From: Yersinia intermedia
GTDB taxonomy: Bacteria; Pseudomonadota; Gammaproteobacteria; Enterobacterales; Enterobacteriaceae
Direction of reading: 5' to 3'
DNA: 64,000 bases
Assembly (NCBI RefSeq): GCF_900635455.1
Contig: NZ_LR134116.1
Coordinates: 3,596,001-3,660,000, forward strand
Under the pieces are notes generated by a model. The model was not told the DNA's origin, searched no databases, and worked only from the letters and a program-made list of their open reading frames with translations. The translations under genes were made by a program, and so were the position numbers. Shown here piece by piece: positions 34,377 to 44,066 of this stretch (positions are counted from its first letter, which is position 1; the number at the start of each line of letters is the position of its first letter).

Positions 34377-34939
34377 AACAGGCGCACATCAACTATTGCC
34401 ATGTTGGCCCTTTTAGCCGCTTCAACACCAAAGTCAGCATCTTCGAAGACTATGCATCTTTCGGGCCGCACGCCGAGTAACTGTGCACAGCGTAAGAATG
34501 TTTCAGGCTCTGGTTTATGTTTGGTGACATCATCTGCACCGACAACAACCTCGAAATACCCCCGCAGGCCCAGATGACACAAGAGCATCTCTGCCATAGC
34601 ATGCTCGCTTCCTGTCCCTACAGCCATAGGTTTACGCCCATGATAGGCTTTAACCACGTCTATGAGCGGCAGAGGCTTCACATTATCCAACAGCATCGTC
34701 TTCACTAATGCCGTTTTCTCAGCAGCCAATAAATGAGGATCCACATCCGATTGATGATTAGCAATAATCACCTGGGCAATTTTCCAGGTCGGTGCGCCAT
34801 TCAAAGCCACCATCGCTTGTTCGTCGAAATGCATACCATAAGGTCTTAGCACCTGACGCCAGGCCTGACGATGTGTGGACTCAGTGTCCAGAATGGTGCC
34901 ATCCATATCAAAAATCAGGCCTTCGTAGCGATCGTACAT
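34373..34939 (-). CDS. yqaB: Fructose-1-phosphate / 6-phosphogluconate phosphatase YqaB (HAD)
   Basis: 188 residues, the E. coli length. HAD motif I is FDMDGTILDTE (residues ~10-20), motif II the VGTGSE region, motif III/IV KHKPEPETFLRC and VFEDADFGVEAA. E. coli YqaB dephosphorylates small sugar phosphates, best fructose 1-phosphate and 6-phosphogluconate. First gene of the yqaB-yqaA pair. Confidence 0.92.
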   Translation of the reverse strand: MYDRYEGLIFDMDGTILDTESTHRQAWRQVLRPYGMHFDEQAMVALNGAPTWKIAQVIIANHQSDVDPHLLAAEKTALVKTMLLDNVKPLPLIDVVKAYHGRKPMAVGTGSEHAMAEMLLCHLGLRGYFEVVVGADDVTKHKPEPETFLRCAQLLGVRPERCIVFEDADFGVEAAKRANMAIVDVRLL

Positions 34940-35166
34940 CGTGACTCCGCGACTAGGGATAAAATGAAAAGCTACTTTATCGCAAACTAACTAAATTGTC
35001 GCTCACTGTATAATCATATGAAATTGCTTGATAAATAATAAATTCAGCTTAATAAAGTTGCTATTTGATATAGAGGAAACCGATGAGTTGAAGCGTTGAC
35101 TACGAGATAAGAGAATTCAAGTATTTTGTTTTGCGGGGCAATAGGGAACAAGAAGCAAGCCCAGAA
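34940..35166. other. Intergenic region upstream of yqaB
   Basis: A/T-rich. It should contain the yqaB promoter, but no convincing -35/-10 pair stands out. No gene or known repeat recognised. Confidence 0.4.
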
Positions 35167-35523
35167 AGCAGAAAACCCCGCCGTAGCGAGGTTTCTTAAT
35201 ATGGTGCACCCAGGAAGATGACTCGGCTTGCGCCTCGCCCTGCGGGCCGTTGCTAACGCAACGTTGTCTCGCTACGCTCGGCTCGAACTTCCGACCGCTC
35301 GCTTCTACAAATTCTCTGCTGCTAAAAAGCAGAAAACCCCACCGTAGCGAGGTTTCTTAATAGGGTGCACCCAGGAAGATGACTCGGCTTGCGCCTCGCC
35401 CTGCGGGCCGTTGCTAACGCAACGTTGTCTCGCTACGCTCGGCTCGAACTTCCGACCGCTCGCTTCTACAAATTCTCTGCTACTAAAAAGCAGAAAACCC
35501 CGCCGTAGCGAGGTTTCTTAATA
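35167..35523 (-). repeat. Tandem 161-bp repeats with a tRNA-Arg 3' half and terminator
   Basis: Two full units (35167-35327 and 35328-35488) plus the first part of a third (35489-35523) that runs into the real tRNA-Arg gene. On the minus strand each unit holds about 19 nt of the tRNA T-arm side, a 63-nt G/C-rich insertion (e.g. 35220-35282), the last 17 nt including CCA, and a terminator hairpin. The insertion splits the tRNA sequence after GAACTTCC...TCGA. The units match each other at all but a few bases. Confidence 0.9.
35492..35519 (-). terminator. Terminator of the tRNA cluster (first of three copies)
   Basis: On the minus strand GAAACCTCGC, loop TACG, GCGGGGTTTTC: a stem with one mismatch ending in TTTT. 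It follows the last intact tRNA-Arg by five bases. Near-identical copies lie at 35331-35358 and 35170-35197 inside the tandem repeat. Confidence 0.75.
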
Positions 35524-35600
35524 TGGTGCACCCAGGAAGATTCGAACTTCCGACCGCTCGGTTCGTAGCCGAGTACTCTATCCAGCTGAGCTATGGGTGC
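35524..35600 (-). tRNA. argQ: tRNA-Arg (anticodon ACG)
   Basis: 77 nt with CCA. The minus strand starts GCACCCATAGCTCAGCTGG, has ACG in the anticodon loop (GGCTACGAACC) and ends CTGGGTGCACCA. Third and promoter-distal Arg copy of the cluster; its 3' end continues into the 161-bp repeat. Confidence 0.97.
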
Positions 35601-35672
35601 GATTTTTATTTCTAATTTTACGGAGGCGTTTCAGCAAGTGAAACTTAACAACAAGATGTATGACCTAGAAGA

Positions 35673-35749
35673 TGGTGCACCCAGGAAGATTCGAACTTCC
35701 GACCGCTCGGTTCGTAGCCGAGTACTCTATCCAGCTGAGCTATGGGTGC
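35673..35749 (-). tRNA. argY: tRNA-Arg (anticodon ACG)
   Basis: 77 nt, identical to the neighbouring copies from acceptor stem to CCA. Spaced 72 nt from the next copy. Confidence 0.97.
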
Positions 35750-35807
35750 AATTAATTCTTTGACACTACCTGATGTTCATTTGACTATTTCACCATACTG
35801 CAAAATA

Positions 35808-35884
35808 TGGTGCACCCAGGAAGATTCGAACTTCCGACCGCTCGGTTCGTAGCCGAGTACTCTATCCAGCTGAGCTATGGGTGC
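35808..35884 (-). tRNA. argV: tRNA-Arg (anticodon ACG)
   Basis: 77 nt, identical to the other two copies. First Arg gene after serV. E. coli has four copies (argQ, argZ, argY, argV) at the same chromosomal place next to csrA. Confidence 0.97.
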
Positions 35885-35892
35885 ATAGTAAA

Positions 35893-35985
35893 TGGCGGTG
35901 AGGGAGGGATTCGAACCCTCGATACAGCTTTTGACCGTATACTCCCTTAGCAGGGGAGCGCCTTCAGCCTCTCGGCCACCTCACC
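35893..35985 (-). tRNA. serV: tRNA-Ser (anticodon GCT)
   Basis: 93 nt with the long variable arm of serine tRNAs. The minus strand begins GGTGAGGTGGCCGAGAGG, carries GCT in the loop (CCTGCTAAGG) and ends CCTCACCGCCA. First gene of the ser-arg tRNA operon, eight bases before argV. Confidence 0.97.
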
Positions 35986-36051
35986 ATACGCTTCTTTCGA
36001 ATTGTGCCTGACTTGCTTTTTAAGAAAGCTCATCGGCACTGCGTGGCGCAC

Positions 36052-36079
36052 ATATTACTTTCCCGCACTTATAAGTCAA
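36052..36079 (-). promoter_or_regulatory. Promoter of the serV-argVYQ operon
   Basis: On the minus strand TTGACT, 16-bp spacer, TAATAT, followed by a G/C-rich discriminator (GTGCGCC) typical of stringently controlled stable-RNA promoters. The rest of the gap between serV and csrA (35986-36348) holds no gene I recognise. Confidence 0.75.
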
Positions 36080-36314
36080 ACAATTTTTCCCAACTCACGT
36101 TCATTTGCACAATTCACACACAACATGACCAGTTTGACGTCAAAAAGAGTGTTTTATCAACAGGCAAGATAGTGTTTATCGCCACATAATCCGATAGAAG
36201 AAAAATCAAATTCTCACAACCGCCCGATTAAACAGGCCGAAAACAGAAAATTATTACGGCAAGAGAAGGTAAAAAGGAAATAAAACAGTAGAACTGAGGA
36301 GAATAGACAGCAGT

Positions 36315-36342
36315 AGCGCCTCGTGTAACACGAGACGCTGCT
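36315..36342. terminator. Hairpin behind csrA
   Basis: CTCGTG TTA CACGAG forms a stem with extended pairing of flanking GCG bases, starting six bases after the csrA stop on the minus strand. No clear T run follows, so termination is uncertain. Confidence 0.45.
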
Positions 36343-36348
36343 TCAAAA

Positions 36349-36534
36349 TCAGTAAGTCGTAGGTTGAGACTTTTCTGCTTGGATGCGTTGGTAGATTTCT
36401 TCACGGTGAACAGAAACTTCTTTCGGAGCATTTACACCAATTCGAACCTGGTTGCCTTTAACCCCTAATACAGTAACCGTAACCTCATCGCCAATCATGA
36501 GTGTTTCACCAACTCGACGAGTCAGAATAAGCAT
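36349..36534 (-). CDS. csrA: Carbon storage regulator CsrA
   Basis: 61 residues, the E. coli length, [20 protein letters not shown] at the start and the RNA-binding residues L4, R6 and R44 (VHREEI) present. The dimer binds GGA motifs in mRNA leaders and controls glycolysis, biofilm and motility; in Yersinia it also affects virulence. A good AAGGAGCAAAG site precedes ATG. It lies between alaS and the tRNA cluster as in E. coli. Confidence 0.97.
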
Positions 36535-36728
36535 TCTTTGCTCCTTGAAAAATTAAAAGAGTCGGGTCTCTCAGTTTCCCCGCCATTATCCATCATACAC
36601 CGTGAAAACGTAAGCCATCACATTCACATAAAATGTAAGTAGCTTGGTCGAGTCTCTAACTAATACAAGTTTAGCTGAAGCAAACAACTTTGCGTTTAAC
36701 TTTGTTTTCGAACTATGACATGAAAATT

Positions 36729-36762
36729 GAAAAACGCCATACCCAGCATAGAGATATGGCGT
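36729..36762 (-). terminator. Intrinsic terminator after alaS
   Basis: On the minus strand ACGCCATA, 13-nt loop, TATGGCGT, then TTTTTC. About 25 nt after the alaS stop. Confidence 0.8.
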
Positions 36763-36787
36763 ATTGATTTAATAGATCATTACTTAC

Positions 36788-39415
36788 TTATAATCGGGAT
36801 GCTACCCAAGCTTCCACGCCTGCCAATGCTGATGGCAATGCCTGAACGTCGGTACCACCCGCTTGAGCCATATCAGGCCGCCCACCGCCCTTACCGCCTA
36901 CTTGCTGGGCAATATCTGCGATTAACTCACCCGCTTTTACTTTACCGGTAAGATCTTTGGTTACACCCACAATCAGGCTGACTTTATCATCTGCTGTCGT
37001 TGCCAACACAATAATGGCCGACCCCAGTTGATTTTTAAGATCATCAACCATAGTCCGCAGCATTTTTGGTTCAACATTGTCTAACTGGCTGACGAGCAAT
37101 TTCACGCCATTGATCAGCTTCGCATTGGATGACAATGAAGCACTTTCCTGAGCAGCTTGTTGATCTTTCAGTTGCTGCAATTCACGTTCTAGCATTTTGC
37201 TGCGATCTAACACGGCGCGGACTTTATCTGCCAAGTTATGGCTATCACCCTTCACCAGATGGGCGACATCTGCAAGCAAGTCAGTTTGCTGGTGTAGCAG
37301 TGCAATTGCACCTTCTCCGGTCACTGCTTCGATACGACGGATACCTGCCGCAGTGCCTGATTCAGACAATATGCGGAACAAGCCAATATCACCAGTACGG
37401 CTGGCGTGAATACCGCCACACAGTTCAGTTGAGAAATCGCCCATGGTTAGAACTCGCACCTGGTCGTCATATTTCTCACCAAACAGGGCCATCGCCCCTT
37501 TTTCTTTTGCCGTATCCAATTCCATTACTTCCGTCTGGACTGGCAAGTTACGGCGAATTTGCTCGTTGACCAGATCTTCTACCTGACGAATTTGTTCTGG
37601 TTTCATGGCTTCAAAATGAGAGAAGTCAAAACGCAGATACTTGTCATTGACTAGCGAGCCTTTCTGAGCAACGTGCTCACCCAGTGTTTTACGCAATGCA
37701 GCATGCAGTAAATGGGTTGCTGAGTGGTTTAAACGAATACGGTTACGACGTGCGACGTCAACCTGGGCGTCAATACTGTGGTTCACTCGCAGAGTGCCTT
37801 GAGTCAATTGCCCCAAGTGACCTATAGCCTGGCCATATTTCTGAGTGTCCGCTACCGCGAAGGTTGCAGTCGCATTTTTAAGTTCGCCTTTGTCGCCAAC
37901 CTGGCCACCAGACTCACCGTAAAACGGCGTTTGATTCAGTACAACAACCGCCTCTTCACCAGCATTAATTTCATCAACGGCTTCTCCGTTGCGGAACAAT
38001 GCGGTGACGGTAGCTTGTTGATGAACATGGTCATAACCGGAGAACTGGCTGGCGCTATCAACACGGATCATGTTGTTATAATCGGCACCAAAGCCACTGG
38101 ATTCACGGGCACGACGACGCTGAGCTTCCATCGCTTGCTCAAAACCAGCTTCATCCACTTTCAGATTACGCTCACGGCAAACATCAGCAGTTAAATCAAC
38201 CGGGAAGCCGTAAGTATCATATAAGCGGAAAGCCGTCTCACCATCAAGGGTATCACCGGTCAATTTACTGAGTTCTTCATCCAGTAGGGCTAAACCACGC
38301 TCTAAGGTACGCGCAAACTGCTCTTCTTCTGTTTTCAGAACGTGTTCAACCATCGCCTGCTGTTGTTTCAATTCATCAGCAGCAGATCCCATCACGGCAA
38401 TCAATGGAGCAACTAATTTATAGAAGAACGTCTCTTTAGCACCCAGAATATTGCCATGGCGAATAGCGCGGCGAATGATACGGCGCAAAACATAACCACG
38501 GTTTTCATTCGACGGGATAACCCCATCAGAAATCAGGAAGGCACAAGAGCGAATATGGTCAGCGATAACACGCAGCGATTTACTAGAAAGATCGGTGGCA
38601 CCGGTGGCTTGCGCCACGGCCTTAATCAAATCGCGGAACAGGTCAATCTCATAGTTAGAATTAACATGCTGTAATACCGCTGCAATACGCTCAAGCCCCA
38701 TACCAGTATCAACCGAAGGCTTAGGCAGTGGCAGCATAGTGCCATCTGACTGGCGGTTAAACTGCATGAAGACGAGGTTCCAGATCTCAATATAGCGATC
38801 GCCATCTTCTTCTGCCGATCCAGGAGGACCGCCCCAGATATGGTCACCATGGTCAAAGAAAATCTCAGTGCAAGGACCGCATGGCCCGGTATCACCCATT
38901 TGCCAGAAGTTATCAGATGCAAAGGCACCGCCTTTGTTATCACCAATACGGATGATACGTTCACGTGGAACGCCGACTTCGTTGGCCCAGATTTCATAAG
39001 CCTCGTCATCAGTTTCGTAAACGGTTACCCAAAGTTTCTCTTTCGGTAAGTTAAACCATTGTTCGCCAGTTAATAATTCCCAAGCGAAATTGATGGCATC
39101 ATGCTTAAAGTAATCGCCAAAACTGAAGTTACCCAACATTTCGAAGAACGTATGATGACGTGCGGTATAACCTACGTTTTCAAGGTCATTATGCTTACCA
39201 CCCGCTCGCACACAGCGCTGAGAGGTCGTCGCACGGGAGTAGGCCCGTTTATCCAAACCTAAGAAAACATCCTTAAACTGGTTCATCCCGGCATTGGTAA
39301 ACAGCAGCGTTGGGTCATTATTAGGGACCAAAGAGCTGCTTGATACAACCTGATGTCCCTTGCTATGGAAGAAATCGAGAAACGCTTGACGAATCTCAGC
39401 GGTGCTCTTGCTCAT
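36788..39415 (-). CDS. alaS: Alanine--tRNA ligase
   Basis: 875 residues (E. coli 876). Class II catalytic domain at 1-~460 ([42 protein letters not shown]), editing domain with the zinc-binding [11 protein letters not shown] and [15 protein letters not shown] motifs (~565-680), and the C-Ala oligomerisation domain ending [12 protein letters not shown]. It charges tRNA-Ala and edits Ser/Gly. Order alaS-csrA downstream and recX-recA upstream is the E. coli order. Confidence 0.98.
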   Translation of the reverse strand: MSKSTAEIRQAFLDFFHSKGHQVVSSSSLVPNNDPTLLFTNAGMNQFKDVFLGLDKRAYSRATTSQRCVRAGGKHNDLENVGYTARHHTFFEMLGNFSFGDYFKHDAINFAWELLTGEQWFNLPKEKLWVTVYETDDEAYEIWANEVGVPRERIIRIGDNKGGAFASDNFWQMGDTGPCGPCTEIFFDHGDHIWGGPPGSAEEDGDRYIEIWNLVFMQFNRQSDGTMLPLPKPSVDTGMGLERIAAVLQHVNSNYEIDLFRDLIKAVAQATGATDLSSKSLRVIADHIRSCAFLISDGVIPSNENRGYVLRRIIRRAIRHGNILGAKETFFYKLVAPLIAVMGSAADELKQQQAMVEHVLKTEEEQFARTLERGLALLDEELSKLTGDTLDGETAFRLYDTYGFPVDLTADVCRERNLKVDEAGFEQAMEAQRRRARESSGFGADYNNMIRVDSASQFSGYDHVHQQATVTALFRNGEAVDEINAGEEAVVVLNQTPFYGESGGQVGDKGELKNATATFAVADTQKYGQAIGHLGQLTQGTLRVNHSIDAQVDVARRNRIRLNHSATHLLHAALRKTLGEHVAQKGSLVNDKYLRFDFSHFEAMKPEQIRQVEDLVNEQIRRNLPVQTEVMELDTAKEKGAMALFGEKYDDQVRVLTMGDFSTELCGGIHASRTGDIGLFRILSESGTAAGIRRIEAVTGEGAIALLHQQTDLLADVAHLVKGDSHNLADKVRAVLDRSKMLERELQQLKDQQAAQESASLSSNAKLINGVKLLVSQLDNVEPKMLRTMVDDLKNQLGSAIIVLATTADDKVSLIVGVTKDLTGKVKAGELIADIAQQVGGKGGGRPDMAQAGGTDVQALPSALAGVEAWVASRL

Positions 39416-39555
39416 AATTGTCCCGGAAACAAGCTAAAAGAATAGCCCGTGAGCTAATCGTGTACCAATAACCGGCAACACAATGAGTCAACTCACGAAC
39501 CAAAAGTGGGAATAAGATAAATTTTCTTCGAAGGGAAGTAAAATCCCGCGTGCAT

Positions 39556-40059
39556 TCAATCGACAAAATCATTGTAAATAGACTGAATTTCTTCTTGGAA
39601 GAAGCCACGATAGAGGAGATAACGCTGAACTTTTGCCTTTTCTTTCCATTCTACAGGCAAAGTTTCACTAAATTTACGCTGTGCAAGCTCTTTTGCAAGT
39701 AAACACCAGTCGATTTCACTGATTTCAAAAGCGGCTTGAATTCGTTCTTTATCGACCCCTTTTTGCATCAATTCTGAACGGATACGTTGTGCACCATAGC
39801 CTTTGCGGCTACGGCTATTAATGTAACTGGTGGCAAAGCGGGAATCGTCTAACCAATCGTGTTGGTAGCAATAGGCAATAACTTGTTCGATAGCTTGAGG
39901 ATCAATATCTTCGACGGGTTTGTCATTTTCATTGTTGGCACGCCGGCCCCAATTCCCTTTTGCCGAAAAAGGTTGGGCTGCCAGCTTACGGCGCAGCTCC
40001 GATTCACTATGATCACGCTGAGAGAGTAGTCTCATGGCACGGCTTAACAGGTCATTCAT
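39556..40059 (-). CDS. recX: Regulatory protein RecX
   Basis: 167 residues (E. coli 166). RecX family: repeated three-helix units, with ESELRRKL, DDSRFATSYINSRSRKGYG and ELMQKGVD motifs. It inhibits RecA filament extension. In E. coli recX is just downstream of recA; here 630 bp of tandem ERIC repeats separate the two genes. Confidence 0.93.
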   Translation of the reverse strand: MNDLLSRAMRLLSQRDHSESELRRKLAAQPFSAKGNWGRRANNENDKPVEDIDPQAIEQVIAYCYQHDWLDDSRFATSYINSRSRKGYGAQRIRSELMQKGVDKERIQAAFEISEIDWCLLAKELAQRKFSETLPVEWKEKAKVQRYLLYRGFFQEEIQSIYNDFVD

Positions 40060-40060
40060 A

Positions 40061-40475
40061 TACCCTTCTTACTTGACGTTACTGCTGTGTTGGCGGCTCT
40101 CACTCACCCGAATCACTGACAAGGGTCAGCTCATCGGGACTCATTCGTTGGCTGCCTTGCTGTAACCCCAATTACTTTGGGTATTACCCTTCTCACTTGA
40201 CGTTACTGCTGTGTTAGCGGCTCTCACTCACCCGAATCACTGACAAGGGTCAGCTCATCGGGACTCATTCGTTGGCTGCCTTGCTGTAACCCCAATTACT
40301 TTGGGTATTACCCTTCTCACTTGACGTTACTGCTGTGTTGGCGGCTCTCACTCACCCGAGTCACTGACAAAGGTCAGCTCATCGGGACTCATTCGTTGGC
40401 TGCCTTGCTGTAACCCCAATTACTTTAGGTATTACCCTTATAACTTGGCGTTACTGCTGTGTTGGCGGCTCTCAC
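40061..40475. repeat. Three tandem 124-bp ERIC units and a partial fourth
   Basis: Units at 40061-40184, 40185-40308 and 40309-40432 repeat with an exact 124-bp period and few differences; a fourth starts at 40433 and diverges after about 43 bp. Each unit starts TACCCTTCT.ACTTGACG, ends CCCCAATTACTTTGGGTAT and has the central palindrome CCCGAATCACTGACAAGGGTCAG...CTGATGAGTCCCGA typical of ERIC. More decayed ERIC-like sequence follows to about 40575. The right unit edge is the first base after recX's start region, so recX translation signals lie in unit one. Confidence 0.85.
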
Positions 40476-40614
40476 TTGAGGTTCTAGCGATGTTAGCAGC
40501 TTCAATTGCGGTAGGTAATACCCTTCCTATTTCCGGTGTTACAGGCAGGTACGGATTCTGATTACTTTGGGGATGAGCAGGAGTGGAGGGCTGAATACAA
40601 ATCGCTATTGGCTC

Positions 40615-40639
40615 AAGCGACCCAATTGATGGGCCGCTT
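40615..40639 (-). terminator. Hairpin behind recA
   Basis: On the minus strand AAGCGGCCCA, 5-nt loop, TGGGTCGCTT (one G-T pair). It starts 50 nt after the recA stop. A T run is missing, so termination may be partial. Confidence 0.55.
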
Positions 40640-40688
40640 GTTAACTACTTAATCTGCTAATACTAATGCGCTGTTTTAACCTTATTAA

Positions 40689-41753
40689 TTAAAACTCTTC
40701 GCTAGTTTCATCAGTTTCATCGGCAAATGCTGCTGTTGCTACAGGTTGTTCGCCATTCCCACCGTTAAGTAGCATTTCACGCAGTTTTTTATCCAACTCT
40801 GCCGCAACCGCTGGGTTTTCTTTTAAATAGTTGCTGGCATTCGCTTTACCTTGACCAATTTTGTCACCGTTGTAGCTATACCATGCACCGGCTTTCTCAA
40901 TCAGTTTGTGTTTAACACCTAAATCAACGAGCTCGCCGTTAATGTTAATGCCTTCACCGTACAGAATCTGGAATTCAGCTTGTTTAAATGGCGCTGCAAT
41001 TTTGTTTTTCACCACTTTGACGCGAGTTTCGCTACCAACAACCACATCGCCGTCTTTTACTGCACCAATACGACGGATATCTAAACGTACAGACGCGTAA
41101 AATTTAAGTGCGTTACCACCGGTGGTAGTTTCAGGGTTACCAAACATAACGCCGATCTTCATACGGATCTGGTTAATAAAGATCAGTAAGGTATTAGCAT
41201 TCTTCAAGTTACCGGCTAGCTTACGCATAGCCTGGCTCATCATACGTGCCGCAAGGCCCATGTGAGAGTCGCCGATTTCACCTTCAATCTCGGCTTTAGG
41301 TGTCAATGCAGCAACGGAGTCAACGATGATAACGTCAACCGCGCCAGAACGAGTCAAGGCATCACAAATTTCCAATGCTTGCTCACCGGTATCTGGCTGA
41401 GAACACAGCAGATTATCAATATCTACACCTAATTTTTTGGCATAAATTGGGTCAAGAGCATGCTCGGCATCGATAAATGCACAAGTCTTACCTTCACGCT
41501 GTGCGGAGGCAATAACCTGCAACGTCAGCGTTGTTTTACCTGATGATTCAGGGCCATAAATCTCAACAATACGCCCCATTGGTAAGCCACCGGCTCCCAA
41601 TGCGATATCAAGAGAAAGAGAACCGGTAGAGATGGTTTCAACATCCATTGAGCGGTCTTCGCCAAGGCGCATGATAGAGCCTTTACCGAATTGTTTTTCA
41701 ATTTGGCCCAGTGCTGCTGCTAACGCCTTTTGTTTATTCTCATCAATAGCCAT
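40689..41753 (-). CDS. recA: Recombinase RecA
   Basis: 354 residues (E. coli 353). Walker A GPESSGKT near 67, Walker [13 protein letters not shown], the L1/L2 DNA-binding loops around [10 protein letters not shown] and [16 protein letters not shown], and an acidic C-terminal tail ([10 protein letters not shown]). It forms filaments on ssDNA for strand exchange and LexA cleavage. The promoter has a consensus SOS box. Confidence 0.99.
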   Translation of the reverse strand: MAIDENKQKALAAALGQIEKQFGKGSIMRLGEDRSMDVETISTGSLSLDIALGAGGLPMGRIVEIYGPESSGKTTLTLQVIASAQREGKTCAFIDAEHALDPIYAKKLGVDIDNLLCSQPDTGEQALEICDALTRSGAVDVIIVDSVAALTPKAEIEGEIGDSHMGLAARMMSQAMRKLAGNLKNANTLLIFINQIRMKIGVMFGNPETTTGGNALKFYASVRLDIRRIGAVKDGDVVVGSETRVKVVKNKIAAPFKQAEFQILYGEGININGELVDLGVKHKLIEKAGAWYSYNGDKIGQGKANASNYLKENPAVAAELDKKLREMLLNGGNGEQPVATAAFADETDETSEEF

Positions 41754-41831
41754 TTTTACTCCCTCTCTGGTATGCCGGGGTTACCCCTACCATTACCACT
41801 GAATGTTGTTTTGTGCAGGAAATTACCGCTA

Positions 41832-41859
41832 ATTATACTGTACAATCATACAGTATCAA
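41832..41859 (-). promoter_or_regulatory. recA promoter with LexA operator
   Basis: On the minus strand TTGATA (41859-41854), 16 bp, TATAAT (41837-41832). The SOS box TACTGTATGATTGTACAGTA covers 41836-41855 and matches the LexA consensus CTGT-N8-ACAG. The layout is the same as in E. coli recA. Confidence 0.95.
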
Positions 41860-41867
41860 GCCTATTT

Positions 41868-42356
41868 TTACAGAAAATCATCGAATAGTGTTTGTAGTGC
41901 GAAAACAGCCGCTTGCAGCCTTACTGCATCACGATCACCGGGGAAAATCTGTTTGCATGCTAAAATCCGCCCTTCACGTGCAGCGAAAGCAAACCATACC
42001 GTACCAACCGGTTTATCCGCACTGCCGCCATCAGGCCCAGCAATGCCACTAATAGACACCGCGAAGTCAGCATTCGCTTCTCTCAATGCACCGAGCGCCA
42101 TCTCCCGCACCACTGCTTCACTCACAGCACCATAATTTGCCAACGTGGTTTCGCTCACGCCCAGCAGATCGTGTTTGGCCGCATTACTGTATGTCACGAA
42201 ACCACGGTCAAAGTACGCTGAACTCCCCGCAATATCAGTTAATGCTTTAGCCACCCAGCCACCCGTACAGGATTCAGCACAGGTCACCCAGGCACCACGG
42301 GCCTTTAGCTTATCGCCAATTGCAATACTGAGCTGGCGTAATTGTTTCTCGCTCAT
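41868..42356 (-). CDS. pncC: Nicotinamide-nucleotide amidohydrolase PncC (CinA C-terminal type)
   Basis: 162 residues. The single CinA C-terminal domain with TCAESCTGGWVAKALTDIAGSS (catalytic serine in ESCTGG), GFVTYSNAAKHDLLGV and SISGIAGPDGGS...KPVGTVW. E. coli PncC (YgaD) deamidates NMN to NaMN in pyridine nucleotide salvage. It lies directly upstream of recA and its stop is nine bases from the recA promoter, so readthrough into recA is possible. Confidence 0.94.
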   Translation of the reverse strand: MSEKQLRQLSIAIGDKLKARGAWVTCAESCTGGWVAKALTDIAGSSAYFDRGFVTYSNAAKHDLLGVSETTLANYGAVSEAVVREMALGALREANADFAVSISGIAGPDGGSADKPVGTVWFAFAAREGRILACKQIFPGDRDAVRLQAAVFALQTLFDDFL

Positions 42357-42613
42357 TGTTGCCCCCTACTCTAATAAAATCTCCCGCCGCCGATAGTAGC
42401 ACTTCTTTAGCCCGTAACGGCAACCACTGTCAGTTATGCGAAACGTCTCGCAAGGAGGAATGAAAAAAAGCGCTTTCCCGTACAAAGCTTTACCTCGCAG
42501 GCTCAAATGTTAGTATCAAAGGGGCTATTCGAATTTTTCGGCAACGTAGGATGCGGCGAGTTGCATCAGTGGTACTGGATATTTATCCGGGATGATGAAC
42601 TAAGGACGAGATA

Positions 42614-43942
42614 GTGAAAAAAACGCTTAACGCCTTCTTCCCCCTTTATAGTGCAACCGTTTTGATGTTGCTGGGTTCAGGCTTATTGACAACCTATATT
42701 TCGCTAAGGTTGACCGCCATCCATGTCTCAGGCGCATTAATTGGGGCAATTATTGCCGCAAATTATATTGGTCTGGTGATCGGTGGCAAGGTCGGCCATT
42801 TTCTGATAGCCCGTGTAGGCCATATTCGCGCTTATGTCGCCTGTGCCGGTATTATCACAGCGGCAGTGTTAAGCCATGGACTTACTGAATACATCCCCGC
42901 ATGGGTAGTTCTGCGCTTGATTATTGGCCTTTGTATGATGTGCCAGTTTATGGTGCTGGAAAGTTGGCTCAATGATCAGGCCGCCTCTAATCAGCGCGGT
43001 ATCGTGTTTGGTGTTTATATGGCTGCAACCTATGCCGGTATGGCATTGGGCCAGGTGGTATTAATGCTCCAACCTGAGTTGGGTTTGAGCACCCTGATGA
43101 TTATTGCGCTATTTTTTGCCCTTTGCCTGGTGCCTGTAGCCCTGACAACGCGCAGTAATGCCCAACAAATGTCCCCAGCCCCCATGGAGCTGAAATTCTT
43201 TATCAGTTCAATTCCCAAAATACTGGCATCAACGTTGGTAATTGGCATGATTGTCGGCTCCTTCTATGGGCTGGCACCGGTCTATGCCAGCCTGCAATCG
43301 CTATCAACGCAGGAGACCGGCCTGTTTATGGCATTATCTATCTTTGCCGGTTTAGTGGCCCAGTTTCCTCTTAGTTGGTTGTCTGATCGCTATAACCGCA
43401 CGCTATTGATCCGCATTAACGCATTATTACTGGCATTAACTGCACTGCCGCTGGCTTTGGTGCCCCATATCTCGTTCCATTTCTTACTGGGTCTGGGGTT
43501 TGTCGTCAGCATGTTGCAATTCACCCTCTACCCATTGGTGGTCGCTCTGGCTAATGACCTGATTGCACCAGAGCGGCGAGTGTCGCTGGCGGCATGTTTA
43601 CTGATGTCATTTGGCGTTGGTGCCAGTATCGGGCCGCTCGCTGTAGGTGCCCTGATTCAGCCCCTGGGTGGCAATATTCTGTATGCATTCTTCGCACTGT
43701 GCGGTGTGGGCCTGATAACACTGAGCAGAACGGTGAAACAGGATCAGGACGAATTTGTTAACGATGCGCCGGTGCCACATATGGCAATACCGGACAGTCT
43801 GGTCAGTTCCCCGCTGTCGCCAGCGCTGAACCCTAGCTTTGACGAGCAAATGATCCAGGATGTTATGCCGCCGCCTGATCAACAAGAAGAAGCAGAGAAA
43901 ACAGAGGAATCGCCATCAACCGGCACACCTAATGCCCCGTAA
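42614..43942 (+). CDS. MFS transporter with acidic C-terminal tail
   Basis: 442 residues. Twelve hydrophobic segments fill residues ~8-375; the loop between segments 8 and 9 has the MFS motif SWLSDRYNRTLLIR, and segment 1 begins FPLYSATVLMLLGSGLLTTY. It resembles the YcaD/quinolone-type MFS group; the substrate is unknown. The last ~65 residues are a soluble, proline- and glutamate-rich tail (DQQEEAEKTEESPS). It starts at GTG 42614 after AAGGA. The 257 bp upstream hold no feature I can name. It lies next to the sugar operon but on the opposite strand. Confidence 0.75.
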   Translation: MKKTLNAFFPLYSATVLMLLGSGLLTTYISLRLTAIHVSGALIGAIIAANYIGLVIGGKVGHFLIARVGHIRAYVACAGIITAAVLSHGLTEYIPAWVVLRLIIGLCMMCQFMVLESWLNDQAASNQRGIVFGVYMAATYAGMALGQVVLMLQPELGLSTLMIIALFFALCLVPVALTTRSNAQQMSPAPMELKFFISSIPKILASTLVIGMIVGSFYGLAPVYASLQSLSTQETGLFMALSIFAGLVAQFPLSWLSDRYNRTLLIRINALLLALTALPLALVPHISFHFLLGLGFVVSMLQFTLYPLVVALANDLIAPERRVSLAACLLMSFGVGASIGPLAVGALIQPLGGNILYAFFALCGVGLITLSRTVKQDQDEFVNDAPVPHMAIPDSLVSSPLSPALNPSFDEQMIQDVMPPPDQQEEAEKTEESPSTGTPNAP

Positions 43943-44012
43943 CTCGGAGGTGATAGGGAGATCTGTTTGTTTGTACAAGCTCCCTAACGTTAAAATTCGG
44001 TTCGGCTTGTTA

Positions 44013-44032
44013 TTTATTCAGCTTTGAATAAA
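44013..44032 (+). promoter_or_regulatory. Inverted repeat upstream of the SorC regulator
   Basis: TTTATTC, 6 bp, GAATAAA, ending 34 bp before the regulator start. Its half-sites are the same GAATA/TATTC words found in the palindromes at 49851 and 54294, although in the outward orientation. Possible autoregulatory operator. Confidence 0.4.
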
Positions 44033-44066
44033 AATACCAGCATCAGGTATTTAGCGGGGCGGAACC

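Noticed and set aside
36228..36431. 67-codon minus-strand frame overlapping csrA
   Set aside because: Out-of-frame shadow of csrA without a ribosome binding site.
40061..40475. CRISPR-like array
   Set aside because: The repeats are 124 bp and directly adjacent without unique spacers; they are ERIC units.
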